Counted from the stretch's first letter, positions 1 through 5,357 are shown. The stretch: DNA of 6,531 bases from Elusimicrobiales bacterium (GCA_030540535.1 JAUNWB010000039.1:2324-8854), one strand, 5' to 3'. Numbers and translations are program-made. Notes: a model not told the origin generated them from the sequence alone.

Positions 1-222
1 AAGATGCCATCCTGCCGCCAGGATGGCGTACAGCATGATGGCAAAGTGAGCGCCCAGCACAACAAACATGGATACTTTATCGTATTGATAGGGAAATACG
101 GGATGTTGAATGTTTTGAATAAAAAAATACAACGCGTACAAATATACCCCTAATAACAAAAGCAGCGGGTATTGATTTTTAAACCAATTCCAAAAGGAAG
201 TAACGCATTGAAGAAATTTCAT
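1..222 (-). CDS. Membrane protein of unknown function, N-terminal part (cut by window edge)
   Basis: An open frame runs from an ATG at 222 to the left edge without a stop (74 codons seen). It begins MKFLQCVTSFWNWFKNQYP. Two hydrophobic stretches are visible: about residues 19-36 (a run of leucines, then LYALYFF) and about 51-74 (MFVVLGAHFAIMLYAILAAG), separated by a short polar loop with IQHPVFPYQYDK. This looks like the start of a multi-pass membrane protein, with a short aromatic-rich N-terminal stretch ahead of the first span. I do not recognise the family; a polytopic glycosyltransferase or polymerase is possible but nothing seen proves it. There is no Shine-Dalgarno before the ATG: the 18 bases upstream are only A/T-rich. 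A promoter with TTGACA lies just upstream and overlaps that of the divergent ABC-F gene. The reading frame, hydrophobicity and fitting promoter support a real gene. Confidence 0.6.
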   Translation of the reverse strand, partial: MKFLQCVTSFWNWFKNQYPLLLLLGVYLYALYFFIQNIQHPVFPYQYDKVSMFVVLGAHFAIMLYAILAAGWHL

Positions 223-245
223 ATTATAGTATAATATACTTATTT

Positions 246-274
246 ATAGTACTAAAAAATAACTAATTTGTCAA
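246..274 (-). promoter_or_regulatory. Sigma70-type promoter for the left-edge membrane gene
   Basis: On the minus strand a consensus -35 TTGACA (274-269) is followed after 17 bp by TACTAT (251-246, four of six matches to TATAAT). Transcription would start near 239, leaving a leader of about 17 nt without a Shine-Dalgarno. A second possible -10, TATACT at 233-228, would give an almost leaderless start but lacks a good -35. Confidence 0.5.
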
Positions 275-296
275 TAAGGCGCACCTCGTCTATATT
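268..296 (+). promoter_or_regulatory. Sigma70-type promoter for the ABC-F/helicase operon
   Basis: TTGTCA (268-273) and TATATT (291-296, five of six matches) are 17 bp apart. The predicted start is near 303, only about 14 nt before the ATG at 317, and that leader (AAAATAGTATTATCCT region) has no Shine-Dalgarno. The -35 box overlaps the divergent -35 box by five bases. Confidence 0.6.
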
Positions 297-316
297 TGGT
301 AAAATAGTATTATCCT

Positions 317-2167
317 ATGATAGACATTAAAAATCTTTCCTTTCATTTCGGCTTGCGCACCCTTTTTGAAGATACGTCCGTGATGATTCAAGACGGCCAA
401 AAAGTCGGCCTCGTCGGCCCCAACGGGTGCGGCAAAAGTACGCTTTTTAAACTGATCGAGGGCAAATTTTCGCCCGACGGAGGAAAGATTGACGTTTCGC
501 GCGGCACCAAAATCGCGTCCGTGGCGCAGGAAATCGCGGATCCGTCCGTGCCGCTGTTGGATTACGTTTTGGCGGCCGATAAAGAATTAACCGCGCTGAA
601 CAAAGAACTCGAAAACCCCAACATTTCCGGCGAACGGATGGCTGAAGTGTTTGATAAACTGGAATTTTTGGGCGCGCATAGCGCCGAGGCGCGCGCAAGC
701 GCGATTTTAAGCGGCCTCGGGTTTGTGAACCAAGATTTTAAACGCCCGCTGAAAGAATTTTCCGGCGGCTGGCAGGTACGCGCCAATTTGGCGGCCGCGC
801 TGTACGCTCCGTCCAACTGTCTGCTCTTAGACGAACCCACCAACCACAGCGATATGGAAACTGCCATGTGGCTGGAAAATTACCTCGTCCGGCTTGATAA
901 AACCGTCTTTATCATCAGCCACGACCGTCACATTTTAAACCGTCTGTGCGATAAAATTATCCATGTGGAAGAGGGGCAGCTAAAACTTTACAACGGCAAT
1001 TACGACACGTACGAACGCACCCGCGCCGCCGCCATCGAAGGCGCGCGTTTGGCCGCGGCCAAGCACGAACGCGTAGTGGCGCATTTGCAGTCGTTTGTGG
1101 ACCGCTTCCGCTACAAAGCCACCAAGGCCAAGCAGGCGCAGAGCCGTATCAAGATGATTGAAAAACTGGGCGATGCGCCGCAAATCCCGAAAGACCCGGA
1201 AACGCATTTCCAGTTCCCGTCGCCGGAGCCGCTTCAAAATTCGCTCATTACGATTGAAGACGGCGTGGCCGGATACGACGAGAAACCCGTCCTTTCGCAC
1301 GTTAATTTGCGTATCGAACCGGGGGACCGTATCGCTCTCTTGGGCGCCAACGGGAACGGGAAGTCTACGCTTGCCAAAATTTTATCCCACCGTTTGCTGC
1401 TCATGAGCGGGAAAATGACGGTCGCCAAAAAAATGAAAATCGCCTATTTCTCCCAGCACCAAACAGAAGAATTGGACGTGGAAAAAACGCCGTACGAACA
1501 GCTTTCCGCCGTTATGCCGCTGGCCAAGGAAACCGAGGTCCGCGCGCAGCTGGGGGCGTTCGGGCTCAACAAGGCCAAGTCGGACACGGAAATCGGCAAA
1601 CTTTCGGGGGGCGAAAAATCCCGCCTGCTCCTTGCGCTTATCACCAAAGACGCGCCGCATATGCTGATTTTGGACGAACCCACCAACCATTTGGATATCC
1701 AGTCCCGCCAGGCGCTTTTGGAGGCGTTAAATAATTACGAAGGCGCTGTGGTGCTGATTACGCACGATTTGCATGTAATTGAACTGACGTGCGACACGCT
1801 GTGGATTGTCCGCCGCGGCACGTGCCAGACGTTTACGGGCGATTTGGAAGATTACAAAGCCCAGCTGTTAAAAAATAACGACCGCAACGACCTCGCCAGC
1901 GACAAAATGACTTCCAAAGAAGCCCAGCGCAAAGCGGCCGCCGAACGGCGCGCACGAGTGGCTCCTTTGAAAAAAGAAATCCGCGCGCTGGACGTAAAAA
2001 TCGAAAAATTATCCGCCCGCAAAGCCGCGCTGGAGGAACAATTAGTCGCGCAGTATACGGCGGACGCCAGTATTGAGCTGGCCCTCTTAAACGGCCAGTT
2101 AAAAGACGCGGAAGAAGAATGGCTGCGCCTGAACGAAGAGTGCGAAGCCGCGCTGGCGGAGGAATAA
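317..2167 (+). CDS. yheS: ABC-F family ATPase, YheS-type translation factor
   Basis: This 616-residue protein has two ABC ATPase domains and no membrane segment, the layout of ABC-F proteins, which bind the ribosomal E site and modulate translation rather than transport. Domain 1 has Walker A GPNGCGKST (34-42), signature FSGGW (148-152), Walker B LLLDEPTNHSD (169-179) and H-loop His202. The linker (about 252-285) carries RFRYKATKAKQAQSRIKM, the tRNA-facing interdomain element. Domain 2 has GANGNGKST (343-351), LSGGE (429-433), LILDEPTNHLD (450-460) and His483. A charged coiled coil fills about 533-616. Length, linker and C-terminal coiled coil match E. coli YheS (637 aa) better than EttA; Uup is the other possibility. 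Both catalytic glutamates (E173, E454) are present. Domain 1 has NHSD where NHLD is usual. The helicase gene follows directly, in one operon. The exact substrate or stalled-ribosome type is not predictable from sequence. Confidence 0.93.
   Translation: MIDIKNLSFHFGLRTLFEDTSVMIQDGQKVGLVGPNGCGKSTLFKLIEGKFSPDGGKIDVSRGTKIASVAQEIADPSVPLLDYVLAADKELTALNKELENPNISGERMAEVFDKLEFLGAHSAEARASAILSGLGFVNQDFKRPLKEFSGGWQVRANLAAALYAPSNCLLLDEPTNHSDMETAMWLENYLVRLDKTVFIISHDRHILNRLCDKIIHVEEGQLKLYNGNYDTYERTRAAAIEGARLAAAKHERVVAHLQSFVDRFRYKATKAKQAQSRIKMIEKLGDAPQIPKDPETHFQFPSPEPLQNSLITIEDGVAGYDEKPVLSHVNLRIEPGDRIALLGANGNGKSTLAKILSHRLLLMSGKMTVAKKMKIAYFSQHQTEELDVEKTPYEQLSAVMPLAKETEVRAQLGAFGLNKAKSDTEIGKLSGGEKSRLLLALITKDAPHMLILDEPTNHLDIQSRQALLEALNNYEGAVVLITHDLHVIELTCDTLWIVRRGTCQTFTGDLEDYKAQLLKNNDRNDLASDKMTSKEAQRKAAAERRARVAPLKKEIRALDVKIEKLSARKAALEEQLVAQYTADASIELALLNGQLKDAEEEWLRLNEECEAALAEE
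2158..2164 (+). promoter_or_regulatory. Shine-Dalgarno of the helicase gene inside the ABC-F reading frame
   Basis: GGAGGAA ends 5 nt before the ATG at 2170 and overlaps the last codons of the ABC-F gene, whose TAA is at 2165-2167. This fixes the helicase start at 2170 rather than at the in-frame ATG at 2119, which has no comparable site and would lie deep in the upstream gene. A ribosome terminating at 2167 is placed to restart at 2170. Confidence 0.85.
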
Positions 2168-2169
2168 TC

Positions 2170-3771
2170 ATGAACGTATTTGCCCTGCTTCCCGAATTTT
2201 TACAAACCGCGTTAACCCGCCAAGGCATTACGGAACCGACGCCCGTCCAAACGCGCGCCGTCCCGCCCGCTTTACAAGGGCGGGACGTGCTGGCTACCGC
2301 CCAAACGGGGACGGGAAAAACCCTGGCGTTTTTGCTGCCGCTGGCGGCGCGTCTTGCGGAAAATCCGCTTGCCAATGCGCTTATTTTATCGCCCACGCGC
2401 GAGCTTGCACAGCAGACGTATGACGAACTTTTAAAATTGACGGACGAAGACCACCCGCTGCCTGCCGCGCTTATTATTGGGGGGGATAACATTCATAAAC
2501 AGTTTGCCTCCCTGCGCAAGCACCCGCGCGTGATTATCGCCACCCCGGGCCGCGTAATCGACCATATGGGCCGAAAAAGTATCGATTTAAAAAACACGCG
2601 TTATTTGGTGCTGGACGAAACGGACCGTATGCTGGATATGGGGTTTATTTCGGATATGCGCAAAATTGCCGCCGTTCTGCCGCCGCGTCAGACGCTGTTG
2701 TTTTCGGCCACGCTTCCCAAAGAGATTACCGCGCTTGCGGGTGAATTTTTAAAGGACCCCGTGCGCGTGCAAATCGGTTCGGTGGTTTCTCCGGCCGATT
2801 TGGTGCTGCAGGAAATCGTACACGTGGACGTGCGGGAAAAACTGCCGCAGCTGCTGCACGAGTTAAATACCCGCCAGGGGAGTATCCTTATTTTTACGCG
2901 CACCAAACACGGGGCGGAGCGGCTGGCCAAACAGTTAAAATTATACGGCCAAAAAGTAAACGCTCTGCACGGGGATTTGCGCCAAAATCGCCGCCGGCAG
3001 GTGCTGGAATTTTTTAAAAACCAGACGGTGCGTATCTTGGTGGCGACGGACGTCGCCGCGCGCGGTATCGACGTGCCGCACATCGCGTACGTGATTAATT
3101 ACGATTTACCCCAATGCCCCGAGGATTACATCCACCGTATCGGCCGCACGGGCCGCGCGGGCGCGGTGGGGAGCGCCATTTCGCTGATTTCAGACGACGG
3201 CCAAAAGTGGAAAGACATCTGCAAAGCCGCCAAATTTACCGTGCCCGTCAAAACGGTGCAGAAAACCATTGAACCTTTGCCGGAGCCCAAGTTTGTGGCG
3301 CAGGAGGAGGGCCAAGCTCATTCCAAATCCCGCAAGAAAGAACGCGTAAAACGCGAGGTCCGTCCGTCCAAGGCGACGCAAATTGCCAAGGAACTTTTGG
3401 CGGAAGGCGAAGTGTATTTGCCGCAGGGCGAAGAACTGCGCGCTCCGGCTGCGCTTGCAAAAACCGCCGGAAAACGCGGGGAAAATCGGCCGGAAAAAAA
3501 TGCTGAAAAACGCGGGGTGAAATCTTCATTTAAAGCCGCCGGAAAACACGCGCCTAAAAAAGTAAGCACATTCCGCAAAGCGTCCGCCGCCGCGCGCGTG
3601 CTGGAAACGCCGGAGGAAGCACAAACCGTGGATAAAAATCCGTTCCGCACCGTCAAAGTGGGCGCGAGCAAAAAGGCGCTGAAACGGTTGGAACAGCCCC
3701 GGCCCGGTGCGGCTAAAAAACACGCCAAACCCGCTTTTGGCAAGTTTTATAAAAAGCGCAAACGCCGTTAA
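2170..3771 (+). CDS. DEAD-box ATP-dependent RNA helicase, RhlE-like, with basic C-terminal tail
   Basis: This 533-residue protein unwinds or remodels RNA using ATP, probably in ribosome assembly or mRNA turnover. The full motif set is present in order: Q motif (Phe4, then PTPVQ 23-27), motif I AQTGTGKT (44-51), Ia PTRELA (75-80), Ib TPGR (125-128), II DETD (149-152), III SAT (179-181), IV ILIFTRT (239-245), V ATDVAARGID (292-301) and VI HRIGRTGR (322-329). From about 375 to the end lies a low-complexity Lys/Arg/Ala-rich tail ending in KKRKRR, likely disordered and RNA-binding, as in RhlE-type helicases. Motif II reads DETD instead of DEAD, while the residues that bind Mg-ATP (D149, E150, D152) are kept. 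It is the second gene of an operon with an ABC-F factor, 2 nt after that gene's stop, and ends at a hairpin terminator. The subfamily (RhlE against CshA or RhlB) is inferred. Confidence 0.93.
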   Translation: MNVFALLPEFLQTALTRQGITEPTPVQTRAVPPALQGRDVLATAQTGTGKTLAFLLPLAARLAENPLANALILSPTRELAQQTYDELLKLTDEDHPLPAALIIGGDNIHKQFASLRKHPRVIIATPGRVIDHMGRKSIDLKNTRYLVLDETDRMLDMGFISDMRKIAAVLPPRQTLLFSATLPKEITALAGEFLKDPVRVQIGSVVSPADLVLQEIVHVDVREKLPQLLHELNTRQGSILIFTRTKHGAERLAKQLKLYGQKVNALHGDLRQNRRRQVLEFFKNQTVRILVATDVAARGIDVPHIAYVINYDLPQCPEDYIHRIGRTGRAGAVGSAISLISDDGQKWKDICKAAKFTVPVKTVQKTIEPLPEPKFVAQEEGQAHSKSRKKERVKREVRPSKATQIAKELLAEGEVYLPQGEELRAPAALAKTAGKRGENRPEKNAEKRGVKSSFKAAGKHAPKKVSTFRKASAAARVLETPEEAQTVDKNPFRTVKVGASKKALKRLEQPRPGAAKKHAKPAFGKFYKKRKRR

Positions 3772-3786
3772 AATTTGGAAAACTAA

Positions 3787-3816
3787 AAAACGCCCCGGTT
3801 TATTCCGGGGCGTTTT
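3787..3816. terminator. Bidirectional intrinsic terminator between helicase and pilin genes
   Basis: An 8-bp GC-only stem, CGCCCCGG (3791-3798) with CCGGGGCG (3805-3812), encloses a 6-nt loop. It is flanked by AAAAAA on the left (3785-3790) and TTTT on the right (3813-3816). Read from the left it ends the operon 15 nt after the helicase stop. Read on the minus strand the longer T tract ends the pilin gene, whose stop is at 3837. Confidence 0.9.
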
Positions 3817-3836
3817 GCGTTGGGTGAAAAGTTACA

Positions 3837-4361
3837 TTAGTTGCATATTTGGTCGCTGATGACGTAGGAAGAGCCAGTTTTGGAAGTTGCTCCATTAGGA
3901 CAGGATTGTGCCAGCGACTCGCAGACATAATTCCACTTCGCTGAGGAGGAATTGCACATTAGAAAGTCTTTATAAGTCGTGCCGCTGACGGTTGTTTTGT
4001 AGTACATTACTAAACAATAGGTGGTGTTGGCTGTAGCTTGGCCTTTTCCGTCAACACGGCAAGCGGAAACATGGTCATCAAAGAACATGTACTTGTAGTT
4101 TCCAATAGTGGGTGTGGAAGAATCGTCCGCGTCAAAAAACTGTACGTCCAACCCCTTTAAACTGTCTGGGCTTTTGGAATTGACGGCACGGTAGCGTTTG
4201 GCCGAATCGAAAATGGTTTTTAAGTTTACCAGCGCTTCCATGGCTTCCGCGCGCTGTACGGAGCGGCGGTATTGCGGCAGGGCGACGGACGTTAAAATGC
4301 CGATCATCAGTACGACGGCCAGCAGTTCAATAAGCGTAAAACCAAAATTGTTTTTTTTCAT
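3837..4361 (-). CDS. Type IV pilin-like protein (prepilin with class III signal), cysteine-rich
   Basis: This 174-residue protein starts with a short basic leader MKKNNFG and a prepilin peptidase site G7/F8 followed by FTLIELL; Glu12 is the conserved +5 glutamate of the mature protein. The hydrophobic N-terminal helix (about 8-31) reads FTLIELLAVVLMIGIL and ends with ALPQY, keeping the helix-kinking proline at mature position 22. The amphipathic continuation to about residue 60 is followed by a soluble domain with six cysteines (101, 116, 136, 147, 154, 173), an even number that suits disulfides in an exported pilin head. It would be a fibre subunit or minor pilin of a type IV pilus or type II secretion-like system; no assembly ATPase, platform or secretin gene is nearby, so the machine is encoded elsewhere. 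A clear AAGGAG (4373-4368) lies 6 nt before the ATG, and the gene has its own promoter and shares the terminator at 3787-3816. Major and minor pilin cannot be told apart here. Confidence 0.9.
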   Translation of the reverse strand: MKKNNFGFTLIELLAVVLMIGILTSVALPQYRRSVQRAEAMEALVNLKTIFDSAKRYRAVNSKSPDSLKGLDVQFFDADDSSTPTIGNYKYMFFDDHVSACRVDGKGQATANTTYCLVMYYKTTVSGTTYKDFLMCNSSSAKWNYVCESLAQSCPNGATSKTGSSYVISDQICN

Positions 4362-4381
4362 GTTTATCTCCTTATTTAATC

Positions 4382-4410
4382 AGTATATCGGTTTTGGATG
4401 TTTTTTTCAA
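4382..4410 (-). promoter_or_regulatory. Promoter of the minus-strand pilin gene
   Basis: On the minus strand TTGAAA (4410-4405) and TATACT (4387-4382) are separated by 17 bp. The predicted start near 4375 gives a leader of about 14 nt that is almost entirely the Shine-Dalgarno region before the ATG at 4361. Confidence 0.7.
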
Positions 4411-4421
4411 CATAAAACGGC

Positions 4422-4449
4422 TTGAAACGCCCGTAAAAAACGCTATAAT
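4422..4449 (+). promoter_or_regulatory. Promoter of the plus-strand pilin gene
   Basis: TTGAAA (4422-4427) and a consensus TATAAT (4444-4449) are 16 bp apart. Transcription would start near 4456, giving a leader of about 27 nt that holds AGAGAGG (4466-4472), 10 nt before the ATG at 4483. Confidence 0.75.
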
Positions 4450-4482
4450 AAATATATCATCTTTTAGAGAGGTTCTTTTTAT

Positions 4483-5001
4483 ATGAATACAACTTTGCGC
4501 CGGCTGAAAGCCGGGTTTACCCTTACCGAACTGATGGCGGTGGTGATTATCGTGGGAATTTTGGCGGCGGTAGCCTCCGGCTCGTTTAAAAAAGCGATTG
4601 AGCGCAGCCATTTTTCGGAAGGATTAGTGGCCGCCAATACGGTATTGGGCGCGGTGGAACGCTATTATGCGGAGAGCTGTAATGAAGGCTCGTGCGTAAA
4701 TCGTCCGACCATGGCCCAGCTGGACGTGTCCCTTGCCAACCAACGCGCTTGTACGCCCGCTTCGAACTATTGCGCCAAAACCAAATACTTTGAGATTACC
4801 ATTCAAAACGGATATGTGGACGCCGTCCGCATGAAAGGTTCCAAAACAGGCGACTACACCATCCGCGTTTATCCGGAAACTTTTGGTTCCAACCAGCGTA
4901 CGGGTGACGAGTGTATCGCCAATACAACGCCCAGCGGAAAAGATTTGTGTATTTCGATGGGGTATGCAAACTGCAATTCCAGCAATCATTGCTATAAATA
5001 A
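4483..5001 (+). CDS. Type IV pilin-like protein (prepilin), divergent from the neighbouring pilin
   Basis: This 172-residue prepilin has a basic leader MNTTLRRLKAG, a peptidase site G11/F12 and the core FTLTELMAVVIIVGILAAVA, with Glu16 at mature +5. Two features differ from its neighbour: threonine replaces the usual Ile/Val before the glutamate, and the helix-breaking Pro22 of the mature protein is Gly33 (ASGSF instead of ALPQY). The head carries eight cysteines (66, 71, 90, 97, 144, 156, 164, 170), including C66/C71 and C90/C97 close pairs and a C-terminal cluster, so it is probably a disulfide-stapled exported domain. The two pilins share the N-terminal helix plan but little obvious similarity in the heads, so they are not a recent tandem copy. 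It could be a minor or specialised pilin, or a pseudopilin. The gene stands alone with its own promoter and terminator, and its reading direction is opposite to the other pilin. Confidence 0.9.
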   Translation: MNTTLRRLKAGFTLTELMAVVIIVGILAAVASGSFKKAIERSHFSEGLVAANTVLGAVERYYAESCNEGSCVNRPTMAQLDVSLANQRACTPASNYCAKTKYFEITIQNGYVDAVRMKGSKTGDYTIRVYPETFGSNQRTGDECIANTTPSGKDLCISMGYANCNSSNHCYK

Positions 5002-5014
5002 TCATTTAACCGGG

Positions 5015-5040
5015 TCCGCCCCTTCGGGGGCGGATTTTTT
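5015..5040 (+). terminator. Intrinsic terminator of the plus-strand pilin gene
   Basis: TCCGCCCC (5015-5022) and GGGGCGGA (5027-5034) form an 8-bp stem closed by a TTCG loop, the very stable C(UUCG)G type, followed by six T. It begins 13 nt after the pilin stop codon. Confidence 0.93.
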
Positions 5041-5056
5041 GTGTTTAAAAGAGTAT

Positions 5057-5090
5057 AAAATAAAAAAACCATAAAGCTGTTGCTTTACGG
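5057..5090 (-). terminator. Intrinsic terminator of the small-peptide transcript
   Basis: On the minus strand a 9-bp stem with one G-U pair, CCGTAAAGC (5090-5082) with GCTTTATGG (5077-5069), encloses an AACA loop and is followed by seven T, then ATTTT. Nothing on the plus strand needs it, since the pilin already ends at 5040, so it marks the end of a minus-strand transcript starting near 5317. Confidence 0.8.
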
Positions 5091-5180
5091 ATTCTTGTTT
5101 CAGCCGTTTTAGACAGGGGGAAATTTTCCCCTGTCCGCCGGGGTTAGTCTGTCCCGGCTTCAAACCGTCTGTTTTTCGGC
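5091..5180 (-). ncRNA. Structured 3' untranslated region with competing hairpins
   Basis: Between the peptide stop codon and the terminator lie 90 nt with strong base pairing. One stem pairs 5112-5119 with 5128-5135 (GACAGGGG with CCCCTGTC). A second pairs 5137-5142 with 5153-5158 (GCCGGG with CCCGGC, 10-nt loop). A long-range alternative pairs AGCCG 5102-5106 with CGGCT 5155-5159 and GACAG 5112-5116 with CTGTC 5149-5153, which would break both local stems. No open frame of note is present. It may be a stabilising 3' end, a trans-acting RNA, or a conformational switch; I see no known riboswitch or sRNA family. Confidence 0.45.
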
Positions 5181-5267
5181 TTATTTGCCGATCATGTAGT
5201 TCGCACCGCTTACGTTTTCACCCAGTTGGATGAGTACTTCAGCGACTTTTTCCAATACTTTGGACAT
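5181..5267 (-). CDS. Small peptide of 28 residues, function unknown
   Basis: ATG at 5267 opens 28 codons ending in TAA at 5183-5181. The peptide begins MSKVLEKVAEVLIQLGE and ends GANYMIGK. Residues 2-15 would make an amphipathic helix, with V4, L5, V8, V11, L12 and L15 on one side and K3, E6, K7, E10 and Q14 on the other; net charge is near zero. It has no cysteine, no transmembrane span and no signal peptide. Support for translation is good: AAGGAG (5279-5274) stands 6 nt from the ATG, there is a -35/-10 pair upstream, and an intrinsic terminator lies downstream, while no overlapping gene explains the sequence. I do not recognise it. Candidates by size and shape only are a membrane-active or signalling peptide, a leader peptide, or a small protein partner. 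It lacks the cysteine ring of AgrD-type peptides. It lies divergent to nadB, with which it shares only the spacer. Confidence 0.7.
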   Translation of the reverse strand: MSKVLEKVAEVLIQLGENVSGANYMIGK

Positions 5268-5271
5268 CTTG

Positions 5272-5314
5272 TTCTCCTTTTTTTAAATTCAGATAAGGAG
5301 AATACTTCTTATCT
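5272..5314 (-). promoter_or_regulatory. Leader that can sequester the Shine-Dalgarno of the small peptide
   Basis: In the predicted leader the segment TTCTCCTT (minus strand 5302-5295) is the exact complement of the Shine-Dalgarno AAGGAGAA (5279-5272), with a 15-nt loop between them. The same segment overlaps the 3' arm of an upstream 7-bp hairpin, AGATAAG (5314-5308) with CTTATCT (5297-5291). The two structures exclude each other, so the leader could switch between open and closed translation start. What would drive the switch is not visible. Confidence 0.55.
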
Positions 5315-5323
5315 TTCTTAAAT

Positions 5324-5352
5324 ATTATACAAATTTTTACAACGGTTGTAAA
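5324..5352 (-). promoter_or_regulatory. Promoter of the small-peptide gene
   Basis: On the minus strand TTTACA (5352-5347, five of six matches to TTGACA) and a consensus TATAAT (5329-5324) are 17 bp apart. Predicted start is near 5317, giving a leader of about 50 nt and a transcript of roughly 255 nt up to the terminator. Confidence 0.7.
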
Positions 5353-5357
5353 ACAAC
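5335..5357. promoter_or_regulatory. Operator-like palindrome with an extra half-site over the small-peptide promoter
   Basis: TTTTACAACGGTTGTAAAA (5335-5353) is an inverted repeat with two 9-bp arms matching perfectly around one central base. A third half-site ACAAC follows at 5353-5357, forming GTTGT-AAA-ACAAC with the middle one. The palindrome covers the -35 box and most of the -35/-10 spacer of the minus-strand promoter, where a bound protein would block RNA polymerase. The 7-1-7 inner form resembles Fur/PerR-family operators in geometry, but the bases do not match a consensus I know. It lies about 97 bp upstream of the predicted nadB start, so it may not act on nadB. Confidence 0.6.

Noticed and set aside
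2119..2169. Earlier in-frame ATG for the helicase, adding 17 residues
   Set aside because: It lies within the ABC-F gene with no Shine-Dalgarno of its own; GGAGGAA 5 nt before 2170 and the position of the Q motif support the later start.
1833..2492. 219-codon open frame on the minus strand across the ABC-F/helicase junction
   Set aside because: It is antisense to two well-supported genes, shows no recognisable domain, and long antisense frames are expected in GC-rich coding DNA.
3476..3555. Short repeats such as KRGENRPEKNAEKRG in the helicase tail
   Set aside because: These are low-complexity Lys/Arg/Glu/Ala stretches typical of disordered tails, with no regular period at DNA level.
5181..5267. 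Small peptide as an AgrD-type cyclic autoinducer precursor
   Set aside because: The amphipathic N-terminal part is reminiscent, but there is no cysteine or serine ring segment, no acidic C-terminal tail and no AgrB-like gene in the window.
5335..5353. Palindrome as a Rex, PerR, Fur, LexA or NiaR site
   Set aside because: The geometry is close to Fur-family boxes, but the bases TTACAAC/GTTGTAA do not match the consensus of any of these regulators that I know.
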